Of a stretch of 64,000 bases of DNA, positions 52,136-60,905 are shown in pieces. The first letter of the stretch is position 1; each line of letters starts with the position of its first letter. Both the position numbers and the translations under genes were made by a program. The notes beneath the pieces were generated by a model that ran no database searches, was not told the DNA's origin, and saw only the letters and a list, made by a program, of their open reading frames with translations. The stretch is from Paenibacillus tritici (GTDB lineage: Bacteria > Bacillota > Bacilli > Paenibacillales > Paenibacillaceae), in assembly GCF_013204885.1 (NCBI RefSeq), contig NZ_JABMKX010000001.1, forward strand, positions 227,188 through 291,187, written 5' to 3'.

Positions 52136-52699
52136 ATGATTATTAAGGCACAAACCTATGAAATCAAGGGATTAAGCTATATTATCAGGTCCGCAGTGGC
52201 GCAGGATGCTGAACAGTTGTCAGCTCTCAGGCTGCAGGTCGACGGGGAGACCGAGAATTTGGACCGGGAACAGGGTGAGGGATGGATGGGCCCGGCAGAG
52301 TTCTCAGCGCTTATAGCGGCGGATACCGTTAGCAGCAGGAACCTGTTCCTGGTGGCTGACGTTCAGGGCAGGCTGGCGGGATTCGCCAGATGTCAAGGGA
52401 ATGAACTTAGCAGACTGGCGCACCAGGCTGAATTTGGTGTGGGCGTGCTTCAGGAGTTCTGGGGCTACGGGATGGGCCGGAGCCTGCTTGCGCAGGCAGC
52501 CAGTTGGGCAGACGCAATAGGCCTTGAGAAGCTGAGCCTGAAGGTACTGGAGACCAATGACAAGGCAATCAAGCTGTACGGGAGGCTGGGCTTCGAGGTC
52601 GAAGGAGTCCTGCGCAGAGACAAGCGTTTGGCCGACGGACAATTCTATAATACGATCGTTATGGGGAGGCTGCGCCGGGACAGAGTAGGGGATTCCTGA
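52136..52699 (+). CDS. GNAT-family N-acetyltransferase
   Basis: 187 residues with AGGAGGAG before ATG 52136. The GNAT pattern: LFLVADVQGRLAGFARC, EFGVGVLQEFWGYGMGRSLL (acetyl-CoA loop, W-G-Y-G-M-G), then LSLKVLETNDKAIKLYGRLGF and EVEGVLRRD. The NDKAIKLYxxLGF ending and the GVLRRD strand place it in the RimJ/spermidine acetyltransferase-like subgroup. Substrate unknown. Convergent with thiE. Confidence 0.88.
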   Translation: MIIKAQTYEIKGLSYIIRSAVAQDAEQLSALRLQVDGETENLDREQGEGWMGPAEFSALIAADTVSSRNLFLVADVQGRLAGFARCQGNELSRLAHQAEFGVGVLQEFWGYGMGRSLLAQAASWADAIGLEKLSLKVLETNDKAIKLYGRLGFEVEGVLRRDKRLADGQFYNTIVMGRLRRDRVGDS

Positions 52700-52719
52700 T
52701 CTCGGCGGCAATGGCCGAA

Positions 52720-52876
52720 TGTAATCGAAAAACCGAACACAATTGGACTGTGAGCGCCGCGTAGGCTGAATGTAATCGAAAAACCGAACACAATTAGACT
52801 GGGAGCGCCTCGTGGCCGTGCGTTTATCGCAGGTTGTGCCAGAAGTATTTTCACAGAAAAACCAAACACAATGGCC
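52720..52876. repeat. Two-copy 51-bp repeat plus remnants
   Basis: A 22-bp motif with arms TGTAATCG and CGAACACA around AAAAAC is at 52720 and 52771, 51 bp apart. A degraded part (GAAAAACCAAACACAAT) is at 52856. TGT/ACA and TCG/CGA pair across the AAAAAC centre. The 22-bp size, A-rich loop and TGT...ACA ends match the 52-bp array at 22297, but the stems differ in sequence. No gene lies in 52700-52989. Confidence 0.85.
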
Positions 52877-52989
52877 GTGCGCCATGGTTAACGCTCTATG
52901 TCGCCAAAAAAGCAGGCGGATGGAGTTAGACGTTTGCCTATGCGTGGCATGAAGCATCCGCATCATTCCATCCACAGCTTTGTTCGTAA

Positions 52990-53655
52990 TTATGGAGAAG
53001 GAGCAGTGACTAACTGCGCGAATCTCCGCGTGGTCCCCCTGATATCTTCAGCTCCGGCAATGGCCGAGATCACGGAGATACCGTCTGCTCCCGCCTGGAT
53101 CACTGGCGGGGCATTCTCCAGGGTGATTCCGCCGATTCCCACGAGGGGGATGGTAAGCCCGTTGTGCCTTAGCTCTTCAATAACAGCCGTTCCCCGGACA
53201 GCTTGGGCATCGGCTTTGGACGTAGTGGGATAGACGGGACCGACCCCGAGATAATCTGCCCCGTCCGCAATGGCCTGCCGTGCTTCCGTCAGGTTATGGG
53301 CGGATACCCCGATGATCTTATGCTCGCCAAGCCGCTGACGGATCAAGCGGGCCGGAAGATCATCCTGGCCGACATGAATCCCGTCCGCATCAAGAGCAGC
53401 AGCAAGCTCGAGATCATCATTTACGATGAACGGGATGCCGTAATTCCGGCAGATTTCCCTGAGCTGCCCTCCAAGCTGGAGCAGGGCGGCACCCGTTAGC
53501 GCGGAGGGACCCTTTTCCCGAAATTGGAACAGAGTAATTCCCCCGTCCGCAGCAGCCGATAAGGTGTCAGCCGGTGAGAGCTTGCAGTTCACGCTGCCCA
53601 TTATGAAGTACAGCTTCAGAAGTCTGCGCATGTCCTCGCTGTTAATCCGTTTCAT
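52990..53655 (-). CDS. thiE: Thiamine-phosphate synthase
   Basis: 221 residues, TIM barrel. ThiE joins hydroxymethylpyrimidine diphosphate and hydroxyethylthiazole phosphate to give thiamine phosphate. Motifs: ITLFQFREKGP (pyrophosphate binding Arg/Lys), PFIVNDDLELA, DGIHVGQDDLP, GVSAHN, GVGPVYPTTSK and VGIGGITLENA. Start ATG overlaps the thiD stop by four bases. Last gene of the TPP-riboswitch operon. Confidence 0.96.
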   Translation of the reverse strand: MKRINSEDMRRLLKLYFIMGSVNCKLSPADTLSAAADGGITLFQFREKGPSALTGAALLQLGGQLREICRNYGIPFIVNDDLELAAALDADGIHVGQDDLPARLIRQRLGEHKIIGVSAHNLTEARQAIADGADYLGVGPVYPTTSKADAQAVRGTAVIEELRHNGLTIPLVGIGGITLENAPPVIQAGADGISVISAIAGAEDIRGTTRRFAQLVTAPSP

Positions 53656-54479
53656 AGCAGCTCCCCCTTGGATCTCATCCGGTTCTGGTAAGCAAAATGA
53701 TTGGTCGGCCCCTGCCCGGCCCCAATATTCAGACTGTCCTCGATAGCGGCCTGAATGAAGGCCTTGGCGGTACGGACCGCTTCCGGCATGGAGCGGCCGA
53801 GCGCCAGACCCGCCGTCACCGCTGCCGAGAAGGTACAGCCGGTTCCATGCGTATGTCTGGTCGCAATCCGCGGACTGGACATATATTGAAATTCCCGTCC
53901 GTCATAGAGCAGATCCACAGCCTCATCGCCTTCCGGGTCATGTCCCCCCTTCAAGACAATATACTGCGCTCCCATCTGATGGAGGAGCCTTGCGGCTTGT
54001 TCTCTGTCCTGCCGTCCGTGAATCTTCATGCCTGTAAGCATCTCTGCTTCAGGAAGATTGGGGGTGATGGCGAGTGCCAGAGGAAGCAGGTCTGTAATCA
54101 GCGCCTGCACCGCTTCCTGCAATAGCAATTGGGAGCCGCCCTTGGCGACCATGACCGGGTCGATGACCAGCCGCTGCTGCCAGCCGTATTGCTTCACTTT
54201 GGCGGCAACCATGCGGATAATGTCACTGCTGAACAGCATCCCCGTCTTGATGGCGTCCGGCGGCAAATCACTTCCGATGGAATCGAGCTGGGCTGCGACT
54301 GTCTCCGGCTCCATGGGATAGACCCCTTGAACACCGAGCGTGTTCTGTGCGGTGAGCGCAGTAAGGGCGGACATGCCATATACCCCCAGCTCCTGGAAGG
54401 TCTTCAAGTCTGCCTGAATGCCGGCCCCTCCGCCACTGTCGGAGCCGGCAATGGTCAACGCTATACGTATGCTAGTCAT
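53652..54479 (-). CDS. thiD: Hydroxymethylpyrimidine (phosphate) kinase
   Basis: 275 residues. ThiD phosphorylates the pyrimidine precursor twice. The ribokinase-fold motifs are present: IAGSDSGGGAGIQADLKTF (10-28), YGMSALTALTAQNT, DPVMVAKGG, ITPNLPEAEML, LKGGHD, and HTHGTGCTFSAAVTAGLA with the catalytic Cys of ThiD. AGAAGGAGAT precedes ATG 54479. Overlaps thiE by four bases. Confidence 0.96.
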   Translation of the reverse strand: MTSIRIALTIAGSDSGGGAGIQADLKTFQELGVYGMSALTALTAQNTLGVQGVYPMEPETVAAQLDSIGSDLPPDAIKTGMLFSSDIIRMVAAKVKQYGWQQRLVIDPVMVAKGGSQLLLQEAVQALITDLLPLALAITPNLPEAEMLTGMKIHGRQDREQAARLLHQMGAQYIVLKGGHDPEGDEAVDLLYDGREFQYMSSPRIATRHTHGTGCTFSAAVTAGLALGRSMPEAVRTAKAFIQAAIEDSLNIGAGQGPTNHFAYQNRMRSKGELL

Positions 54480-54524
54480 CGTGTAATCTCCTTCTGTAAT
54501 ATGCGGTCTAGGATAAGGTGAGGT

Positions 54525-55328
54525 CTAGGATTCGAGCAGCTTCAGCCGGGACCGGCTGCTGTATAGCTCCGGGGTTACCAGGGCCAATTGATTCAGGAAC
54601 TCTATCTGGAAGCTGCCGGGCCCTTGGGCTTCTGCCGCTTCAGCAGCAAGCTCGGCAGCCACGCCATAGAAGGAGAGGGCTTCGGCAGCCGCCTCCAGCA
54701 CATCGCCGCCCCCGCCGCTTACCGCAAGAAACGCGCCCACGACAGCACTAAGCAGACAGCCGGTTCCGGTGACCCGGGTCAGGATGGGGTGGCCGTTGCT
54801 GGCGATATAGGTCCGCTTGCCGTCGGTAATGATATCTTCCTTGCCGGTGATGATGACCACACAGTTCAGCTTCCGCGCCGCCTTGTTCGCCAGGGCGATT
54901 ACATCGCCTTCGCCTGCCCCGGCATCCACGCCTTTGCTCGCCCAGCGCTCTCCGGCGACATTAGCAACCTCAGCCACATTGCCGCGCAGAGCGGTAAGCT
55001 GAAGCTCCCCGAGCAGCTTAGCGGTAACCTCCGTGCGGTAGGCGGTGGCGCCTGCCCCAACGGGATCAAGCACCAGCGGAACGCCCTGCCGGTTCGCCGC
55101 CTGCCCGGCTTTGAGCATGGAAGCGATGGCGGCTTCATTCAGCGTGCCGATGTTCAGCACGACAGCCCCTGACATGGCGGCGACATCGGCAACTTCTTCG
55201 AGCGCATCGGCCATAAACGGGGAGGCCCCGAGCGCAAGCAGCCCGTTTGCGGTGAAGTTGGCGACTACGATATTCGTGATATTATGCACCAGCGGATTCG
55301 CCTGGCGCACCTTGGATAGATAAGACAT
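54525..55328 (-). CDS. thiM: Hydroxyethylthiazole kinase
   Basis: 267 residues. ThiM phosphorylates the thiazole alcohol so that it can be salvaged for thiamine. Motifs: [20 protein letters not shown] (near 13-32), [32 protein letters not shown], and [18 protein letters not shown] with the anion hole. The ribosome binding site is AGGAGGAA. Together with the importer upstream it forms a salvage pathway. Confidence 0.95.
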   Translation of the reverse strand: MSYLSKVRQANPLVHNITNIVVANFTANGLLALGASPFMADALEEVADVAAMSGAVVLNIGTLNEAAIASMLKAGQAANRQGVPLVLDPVGAGATAYRTEVTAKLLGELQLTALRGNVAEVANVAGERWASKGVDAGAGEGDVIALANKAARKLNCVVIITGKEDIITDGKRTYIASNGHPILTRVTGTGCLLSAVVGAFLAVSGGGGDVLEAAAEALSFYGVAAELAAEAAEAQGPGSFQIEFLNQLALVTPELYSSRSRLKLLES

Positions 55329-55352
55329 ATGAATTCCTCCTGAGGGTATAAT

Positions 55353-56435
55353 CTAGAAATTAATAAAAGCGTTCTTAATATCCACTTCCTGCGCCAGCAG
55401 TCTGTTCTCGCTCAGCCACCGGTTAACTTTCTCCCATGTAGCCCCATCCTGATAGCCGAAGGGCTGAGAGCCGGCATCCATCAGCGGCAGCAGGATCTTC
55501 AGACTGCGTTGTTCAATCGCTTCATCCAGCGGAGCCGTATCCTCCTGATGCTCCAGCAGAAGCTTCAGCGCTTCATCCGGGTTCCCGGCTACGAACTGCT
55601 GGCCTTGTCGTATGGCTTCCACGAATTTTTGGTAATACCCCTGCGAATCCTGAAGTCCCTGTTCACTGGCGACCAGCACCAGCTCATAATAATCGGGAAC
55701 CCCGTATTCCACAGGATTGAAGGAGCGTACCGGATGGCCTTCCTGCTCCAGAATGAGCTGCTCATGGTTGATGAAGCCGCCCATTATGGCATCCACACGG
55801 CCCGTGGAGAGGGCGGGAATCAGCTCAAAGCCGACGTCAATCAGCTTCAGAGATGAGGGATCTCCGCCGTCACTTGTCACCATAGTTTTTAGCATGGCTT
55901 CATACAGCGGAACAGAGGAATATCCGGCCTGCTTGCCTGACAGCTCTCCCGGACGGGTAATTCCGCTGTCAGCGGCTACCATAAGATGATTCAGCGGATG
56001 CCGCACCAGGGCGGCGATGGATTTGACCGGAATGTTCTCTCCCCGTGCCATCAGCACCTGAGGCTGATAGCTGAGTGCGAGATCTACCTTCCCGGCAGCG
56101 ACAAGCTTCAGCGCATCATTGGTATCGGCAGGCATCTGAATCTCCACCTCAAGACCTTGTTCAGCGAAATATCCTTTAGCCTGAGCTGCGTATAAAAAGG
56201 AGTGGACAGCGTTCGGATACCAGTCGAGCATAATCGTCAGCTTATGGGCTGGACCGTCAGCACCCGCTTCGGAGGTCGCAGTTGTTGCAGCCGTGGAGCC
56301 GGAAGCCCCCGGACCGTTGCTGTTGGCGCAGCCTGCCAGGACCGGCAGGGTACAGAGCACAAGAGCGGACAGCAGCAGCTTGGCCGGCCTTGAAATGCTA
56401 TTGTACAGATTACGTGCATAGCGGATAGTAGTCAT
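55353..56435 (-). CDS. ABC importer binding lipoprotein for a thiamine precursor (ThiY/NMT1-like)
   Basis: 360 residues from ATG 56435, which overlaps the permease stop as ATGA; a longer open frame to 56606 lies within the permease gene and is rejected. The lipobox is LAGC (Cys 36). The mature protein has the NMT1/THI5-like fold: LTIMLDWYPNAVHSFLYAAQ, KGYFAEQGLEVEIQMPADTN, VDLALSYQPQVLMARGE. Such proteins bind formylaminopyrimidine or hydroxymethylpyrimidine. The TPP riboswitch and thiMDE neighbours support a pyrimidine precursor as ligand. Confidence 0.9.
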   Translation of the reverse strand: MTTIRYARNLYNSISRPAKLLLSALVLCTLPVLAGCANSNGPGASGSTAATTATSEAGADGPAHKLTIMLDWYPNAVHSFLYAAQAKGYFAEQGLEVEIQMPADTNDALKLVAAGKVDLALSYQPQVLMARGENIPVKSIAALVRHPLNHLMVAADSGITRPGELSGKQAGYSSVPLYEAMLKTMVTSDGGDPSSLKLIDVGFELIPALSTGRVDAIMGGFINHEQLILEQEGHPVRSFNPVEYGVPDYYELVLVASEQGLQDSQGYYQKFVEAIRQGQQFVAGNPDEALKLLLEHQEDTAPLDEAIEQRSLKILLPLMDAGSQPFGYQDGATWEKVNRWLSENRLLAQEVDIKNAFINF

Positions 56436-57208
56436 GAATAACGTCCTCTTTTCTTCAGAATAATCTTCTCCAGCCCGGCGACAGATAGAAACAATAAGAT
56501 ACCGAGTGCGGACAACAAGACAACAGCGGCAAACATCTTGGCGCTCTGCAGATTCCCGGCCATTCTGCGGCTGAAGTAGCCCAGCCCCTGGCTGCCCCCG
56601 AGCCATTCTCCGATCGTTGCACCGATGACACAGTATACAACCGACAGCTTCAGTCCGGAGAAAAAAGAGGGCAGGGCCAGCGGAACGCCAACCTTCCTGA
56701 GGATCTGCCAGCGGTTCGCGCCGAATGTCAGCAGCAGCTCCCGGTAGCCGTCTGTGTTCTTGGACAACCCGTCATAGGTGCCGATGACCACCGGAAAGAA
56801 AGCGGTCAGGAAAACAACAGCCACCTTACTCCATATGGTGTAGCCGAACCACATAATGAACAGGGGCGAGAGGGCGATTAGCGGTATCGTCTGGCTGATA
56901 ACCAGGAGCGGGTACAGCGCCTTGGCCAGCGGCCTGAACAGATGCATCCCCGTCCCCAGCAGGCTTCCGCAGCCTACGGACAGGGCGAAGCCTGTGAGCA
57001 CCTCCAGTAGTGTCGCAGGCAGATGCACTCCGAAGAGCAGGCTGCGTTCTTCAATCAAGGCCATCCAGACCGCAGACGGAGCTGGAAGAATGAATGGGGG
57101 AATCAGGCCAAGGCGCGCTACAGTCTCCCAGACCGCCAGGGTCAGCACCGCCAGCAGGGCAGACGGGCCGTAATCCTGTATCAGCCGTCTAGGTGAGACG
57201 GTTATCAT
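56432..57208 (-). CDS. ABC importer permease for a thiamine precursor (ThiX-like)
   Basis: 258 residues with about six transmembrane segments. The EAA loop reads YRELLLTFGANRWQILRKVG followed by VPLALPSFFSGLKLS. This matches permeases of the nitrate/taurine/pyrimidine group. Start ATG 57208 overlaps the ATPase gene by 20 bp. It forms the channel for the binding lipoprotein of the next gene. Confidence 0.93.
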   Translation of the reverse strand: MITVSPRRLIQDYGPSALLAVLTLAVWETVARLGLIPPFILPAPSAVWMALIEERSLLFGVHLPATLLEVLTGFALSVGCGSLLGTGMHLFRPLAKALYPLLVISQTIPLIALSPLFIMWFGYTIWSKVAVVFLTAFFPVVIGTYDGLSKNTDGYRELLLTFGANRWQILRKVGVPLALPSFFSGLKLSVVYCVIGATIGEWLGGSQGLGYFSRRMAGNLQSAKMFAAVVLLSALGILLFLSVAGLEKIILKKRGRYS

Positions 57209-57959
57209 ATAACTTCAGCTCCAATTCCTGACGCAGGGCAGCAAACTGCGGTTCATAGTTCAGAGTGTGGTGCCGGGGACGCGGGAGGCCGGAAGTGAAC
57301 TCCTGTATCCCGCCGCCCTGACTGCCGGTCATCAGATAGATTCTGTCACTGAGCAGCAGTGCCTCCTCCAGGTCATGGGTGATGAACAGCACAGTCTTGT
57401 CCAGCTCCGACCATAACTCCAGCAGCCAGATCTGAAGCGCCCGCTTCGTAATGGCATCCAGCGCTCCGAACGGCTCGTCGAGCAGCAGAAGTTCGTTGCC
57501 CGCAGCGACCGTGCGGAGGACGGCCACCCGCTGGCGCATCCCGCCGGACAGCTCATGCGGATAAGCACCTTCGGTCTCGGTGAGACCGAAGCGGCCCAGC
57601 AGGGTGCGGATTTGCGTAACGGCGTCCGCTTTGGGGACGCTGCGCTTCAGTTCCCAGGGCAGCAGACAATTGTCCAGCACGGTTCTCCAGGGCAACAGGA
57701 GATCCTGCTGCGGCATATAGGCGACACGGCCCAGCCTCTGGGCCGCTGATGTTGACTCAACCCCGTTCAGCGTAAGGCTGCCGCTGGCAGGCTCAAGCAG
57801 GCCGGCGATAATTTTGAACAACGTGCTTTTGCCGCATCCGCTGGCACCGACGACAGAGATGAATTCCCCCCGGCGCACATTCATGGACAGCTCCGAGAAT
57901 ACCAGTGCCCGGGACGAGCCGGACCCGAAGGCGTAGGATAGATTCGTAAGGTTAATCAT
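57189..57959 (-). CDS. ABC importer ATPase for a thiamine precursor (ThiZ-like)
   Basis: About 256 residues from ATG 57959. Walker A GASGCGKS, Q-loop MPQQDLLLPW, signature ELSGGMRQRVAVLRT, Walker B LLLLDEPFGALD and H-loop ITHDLEEALLL are all present. The start is uncertain: the frame is open to ATG 58013, immediately after the riboswitch terminator, and GGAGGAGG lies 16 bases before 57959. A start between the two, or at 58013, remains possible. First gene of the TPP-regulated operon. Confidence 0.88.
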   Translation of the reverse strand: MINLTNLSYAFGSGSSRALVFSELSMNVRRGEFISVVGASGCGKSTLFKIIAGLLEPASGSLTLNGVESTSAAQRLGRVAYMPQQDLLLPWRTVLDNCLLPWELKRSVPKADAVTQIRTLLGRFGLTETEGAYPHELSGGMRQRVAVLRTVAAGNELLLLDEPFGALDAITKRALQIWLLELWSELDKTVLFITHDLEEALLLSDRIYLMTGSQGGGIQEFTSGLPRPRHHTLNYEPQFAALRQELELKLYDNRLT

Positions 57960-58011
57960 AAGACTATGCAGGAAGCCTCCTCCGGGATCAATTAACAGCC
58001 GTACGAACATC

Positions 58012-58050
58012 AAAAAGCCCCATTCATTTCCCGGAGGAGATGAATGGGGC
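58012..58050 (-). terminator. Riboswitch-controlled terminator
   Basis: On the minus strand GCCCCATTCAT and ATGAATGGGGC form a perfect 11-bp stem with a 12-base loop, followed by TTTTTG. It lies between the TPP aptamer and the ATPase gene and is the expression platform. Confidence 0.9.
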
Positions 58051-58104
58051 GGAAGGTACAGTCAGCTGCGGCCTATGACGCGGAAGCCACTGATACAATC
58101 TGCT

Positions 58105-58192
58105 CCACTTCCCTCCGCTGGTATGATCCAGATCAGGTTCCAAGGGTCCGGAGCTTAAGCTCCGTCTCAGTCGGCCGACTCCCCTAGTGAAA
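58105..58192 (-). promoter_or_regulatory. TPP riboswitch (THI element)
   Basis: On the minus strand the conserved THI-box parts appear in order: CTAGGGGAGTC, GACTGAGACGGAG, GGACCCTTGGAACCTGATCT, then GGATCATACCAGCGGAGGGA. The pyrimidine-binding CTGAGA and the AACCTGA and CCAGCG/AGGGA helices are intact. With high thiamine pyrophosphate the downstream terminator should form and stop transcription of the six-gene importer and salvage operon. Confidence 0.95.
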
Positions 58193-58225
58193 TAACAGGT
58201 GCTATTGAATTCGTAATTGCTACTT

Positions 58226-58253
58226 AATATACCATAAATTCCCCTCTTGTAAA
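58226..58253 (-). promoter_or_regulatory. Promoter of the thiamine salvage operon
   Basis: On the minus strand TTTACA (58253-58248), 16 bases and TATATT (58231-58226) lie just upstream of the TPP aptamer. Confidence 0.65.
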
Positions 58254-58263
58254 GAGCAGGTTG

Positions 58264-58920
58264 TCAGCGCCTGGAGAGGCCTGTTACGAACAAAGCCACG
58301 ATTCCGCGGGAGATTTCCAGCTTGGAGGAATGGTTACGCTTCTGTTCATATAAGTACAGATCGGGGCTGAGTATTGAGATTAATGCGGTAGCTGCGAAGC
58401 CCGGATCTATATCAATAATCTCTCCATTGTCAGCAGCCCGCTGCAGCAGCTCAGTCATCATCACTCCCAGCCGCTGAAAAAAAGGATGCTCAAACTGGGT
58501 AAGCTGCTTCTTGCCGGTGAACTCGGCTTTGATCATATTCAGCAGCTCGGCATACTGCTCTATGAAATCAGCAATCTGCTCAATGCTGCTCTGCAGCCGG
58601 GCCAGGGCCGGAGCTTCACCGGCGCCGGCAGCGACCTGCTGCTCCAGGCCGGAGAGGAACTGGTCCGCGCTGCCCTTCAGCAGAGCAGAACAGATCTCAC
58701 CTTTGTCCGTGAAGCGGCGGTACAGCGAGCCTTGCCCTATCCCCGCCCGCTTCGCAATGCTGTACATGTTCACCGCATCCAGACCGCTCTCAGTGAACAA
58801 CTGGCGGGCGGCTTCGAGAATCCGCTGCACATAAGGATCGGCGGACACGGGCGGAGCGGATTCTACGGCTTGCGGAGCTGACGGCGGGAGCTGTGCAGCA
58901 TCGGTGTCTGGCTTTTTCAT
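58264..58920 (-). CDS. TetR-family transcriptional repressor
   Basis: 218 residues. A Pro/Ala-rich N-terminal tail (1-28) is followed by the TetR helix-turn-helix: RILEAARQLFTESGLDAVNM, YSIAKRAGIGQGSLYRRFTD, KGEICSALLK. The C-terminal part is all-helical and should bind an effector. AAAGGGGAT precedes ATG 58920. The divergent MFS drug transporter has two identical-type palindromes in its promoter, which are the likely TetR targets. Confidence 0.92.
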   Translation of the reverse strand: MKKPDTDAAQLPPSAPQAVESAPPVSADPYVQRILEAARQLFTESGLDAVNMYSIAKRAGIGQGSLYRRFTDKGEICSALLKGSADQFLSGLEQQVAAGAGEAPALARLQSSIEQIADFIEQYAELLNMIKAEFTGKKQLTQFEHPFFQRLGVMMTELLQRAADNGEIIDIDPGFAATALISILSPDLYLYEQKRNHSSKLEISRGIVALFVTGLSRR

Positions 58921-58973
58921 GAGATCCCCTTTCAGAAACAGATCAGCAATTTACAGAAAAACAAATAAATCAA

Positions 58974-59031
58974 TTGACACAACGGACAATTGTCCGTAGA
59001 CTATGAATTGCACTTACGGACAGTTGTCCGT
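58974..59031 (+). promoter_or_regulatory. MFS promoter with twin TetR-type palindromes
   Basis: TTGACA (58974-58979), 17 bases and TAGACT (58997-59002) form the promoter. The spacer contains ACGGACAATTGTCCGT (58982-58997), a perfect palindrome. A second copy with one change at the centre, ACGGACAGTTGTCCGT, is at 59016-59031, 34 bp later. TetR binding to either would block the MFS gene. Confidence 0.85.
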
Positions 59032-59101
59032 TCACTCATTATATCTAAAAATCTGTCCGCAGGTCAATGCTGGGCGCGGACAGCTCAGGAGGAGAAGAGA
59101 C

Positions 59102-60622
59102 ATGGATCAAACCTTGAAGCAGGAGGCCGATTTCCGGCTGTCCGGCATTCTGGTTCCGCTGCTGGCGATTATTGCCGGGGTATTTATGGTTGTCCTGGAC
59201 AGCACGGCAATGAATGTGGCATTGTCCCGGCTGGTAGTGGATTTCAAGACCGATCTGCATACGCTGCAATGGGTGGTAACCGGCTATATGCTGGCCCAGG
59301 CTTCCGTTATTCCGCTGTCCGGCTGGCTGTCAGACCGGTTCGGGGCCAAAACGGTCTTTTTGACAGCGGTAATCATATTCACATTAGGCTCCATTCTGTG
59401 CGCTACGCCGAGCAGTGCCGAATGGCTGATTGTATTCCGTGTAATTCAGGGACTTGGCGGAGGGTGCGTACTCCCTGTCGGTATGGCCTACGTGTACAGA
59501 CTTGCTCCGAAAAGCAAGGTTGGCGTAGTTATGGGCATTATGGGCATTCCCGTCCTGTTTGCACCGGCGATTGGTCCGGTACTGTCAGGCTGGCTGGTCG
59601 AATACCATTCCTGGCGCTGGATCTTCCTCATTAATATTCCGATCGGCATCATTGCGGTACTGATTGGACTGCGCAAGCTGCCGAATGCGGCGAAGAACAG
59701 CGTGCCCGGCATGGATAAGTTCGGGATGGTTCTTGGTCCGTTGGCTTTTGCTTCCCTCACCTACGGTGTCAGCCAGGGTGCGCAGAGCTGGACATCCGAG
59801 AAGACTCTGCTGGGGCTGGGACTGGGAGCGGTTGCTCTGATCGCCTTCGTGATTGCAGAGCTGCGTTCCAAGACACCGCTGCTGGAGCTGCGGATTCTGA
59901 AATCTGTTGATTTCACCACCGGAATTATCGTGCAGTGGATTGCCCAGTTCGGCTTATACGGCGCGTTATTCCTGCTGCCGCAATTTCTGCAGCAGGCCCG
60001 CGGCTTCGGCGCTTTCGACACCGGTCTGACGCTGCTGCCGCAAGCGATTGCTTCCGGGCTGATGATGCCGATCGCCGGAATTCTGTTCGACAGGATTGGC
60101 GTGCGCTGGCTTGTGGTCTGCGGTCTCAGCCTGGTCTCCGGCGCGTTGTTCCAATACTCCCATGTGGATCTTACAACACAGAGCCGGGATCTGATCCTTC
60201 CGCTGATCATGTGCGGTGCCGGAATGGGGCTGATGATGATGCCGATGAATACACATCTGCTCAACAAGGCGCCAAGCAATCTGGTGAACCGGGTAACCTC
60301 GCTCACCAACTCTATGCAGCAGGTCATTACCTCGCTCGCAATATCGACACTGGTTACCATTCTGACTGCGAGAACAACGGCACGCGGGACAGAGATGCAG
60401 GAAGCGGCAGCTGCTGCCGGGCAGAGTGCCGCCGGAGCCTCACAGGAGGCCTTGCTGTTGGCGAAGCAGACGGTGTTGTCCCAAGGCTTCGCCGACACGT
60501 TCCATATCATGATGTTTGTTGCGCTTGGCGGTGCCGTGCTCGGACTGCTGCTGCGCAGAGGCCGCAAATCAGAAGGTGAGCCTACCAAGGAACAAGCGGT
60601 GCCGGAAATCATGCACGGATAG
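59102..60622 (+). CDS. MFS drug exporter, DHA2 type (14 TM)
   Basis: 506 residues from ATG 59102, with AGGAGGAG upstream; the open frame to 59003 covers the second operator and is rejected. About fourteen hydrophobic segments. Motif D1 reads LDSTAMNVALSRL, motif A GWLSDRFGAKTVF, motif B VIQGLGGGCVLPVGMAYVYR, and motif C MGIPVLFAPAIGPVLSGWLV. These mark proton-coupled multidrug antiporters of the EmrB/QacA type. It is controlled by the divergent TetR. Confidence 0.93.
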   Translation: MDQTLKQEADFRLSGILVPLLAIIAGVFMVVLDSTAMNVALSRLVVDFKTDLHTLQWVVTGYMLAQASVIPLSGWLSDRFGAKTVFLTAVIIFTLGSILCATPSSAEWLIVFRVIQGLGGGCVLPVGMAYVYRLAPKSKVGVVMGIMGIPVLFAPAIGPVLSGWLVEYHSWRWIFLINIPIGIIAVLIGLRKLPNAAKNSVPGMDKFGMVLGPLAFASLTYGVSQGAQSWTSEKTLLGLGLGAVALIAFVIAELRSKTPLLELRILKSVDFTTGIIVQWIAQFGLYGALFLLPQFLQQARGFGAFDTGLTLLPQAIASGLMMPIAGILFDRIGVRWLVVCGLSLVSGALFQYSHVDLTTQSRDLILPLIMCGAGMGLMMMPMNTHLLNKAPSNLVNRVTSLTNSMQQVITSLAISTLVTILTARTTARGTEMQEAAAAAGQSAAGASQEALLLAKQTVLSQGFADTFHIMMFVALGGAVLGLLLRRGRKSEGEPTKEQAVPEIMHG

Positions 60623-60665
60623 TTAGGCTCAGCTAAGAGCGATGATTGGATATACCTGACAGAAT

Positions 60666-60709
60666 AGAGCAGCGATTCTCCATTGATGGAGGGTCGCTGC
60701 TCTGCTTTT
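60666..60709 (+). terminator. Terminator after the MFS exporter
   Basis: AGAGCAGCGA and TCGCTGCTCT form a perfect 10-bp stem, followed by GCTTTT. Confidence 0.8.
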
Positions 60710-60793
60710 AGCCAGCGGAAACTCTTCAGGCAATCCTCATGCAGAAACAGAAATTGGGGCAAGCTATACTATAAAAATCCAATACAATATAAA

Positions 60794-60850
60794 TCCGATG
60801 GATATAATCGGAAAAAAGTGTTGACGCAGGTTATGCCGCGGTGTTACTAT
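60794..60850 (+). promoter_or_regulatory. Promoter and inverted repeat before the cystine-type importer
   Basis: TTGACG (60821-60826), 18 bases and TACTAT (60845-60850) form a likely promoter. TCCGAT-N7-ATCGGA (60794-60812) lies just upstream of the -35 box. The ATCGGAA end resembles CymR-type sulfur control sites, but the match is partial. Confidence 0.5.
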
Positions 60851-60905
60851 TCATTTTGCCGGTCATTACGGACCTGAGAAGAAGAGACGAGAGGGGATTC
60901 ATCGA

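Noticed and set aside
56436..56606. 57-residue N-terminal extension of the thiamine-precursor binding protein
   Set aside because: It lies inside the permease gene and would place the signal peptide internally.
59003..59101. 33-residue N-terminal extension of the DHA2 exporter
   Set aside because: It covers the second operator and start region, and ATG 59102 has a strong ribosome binding site.
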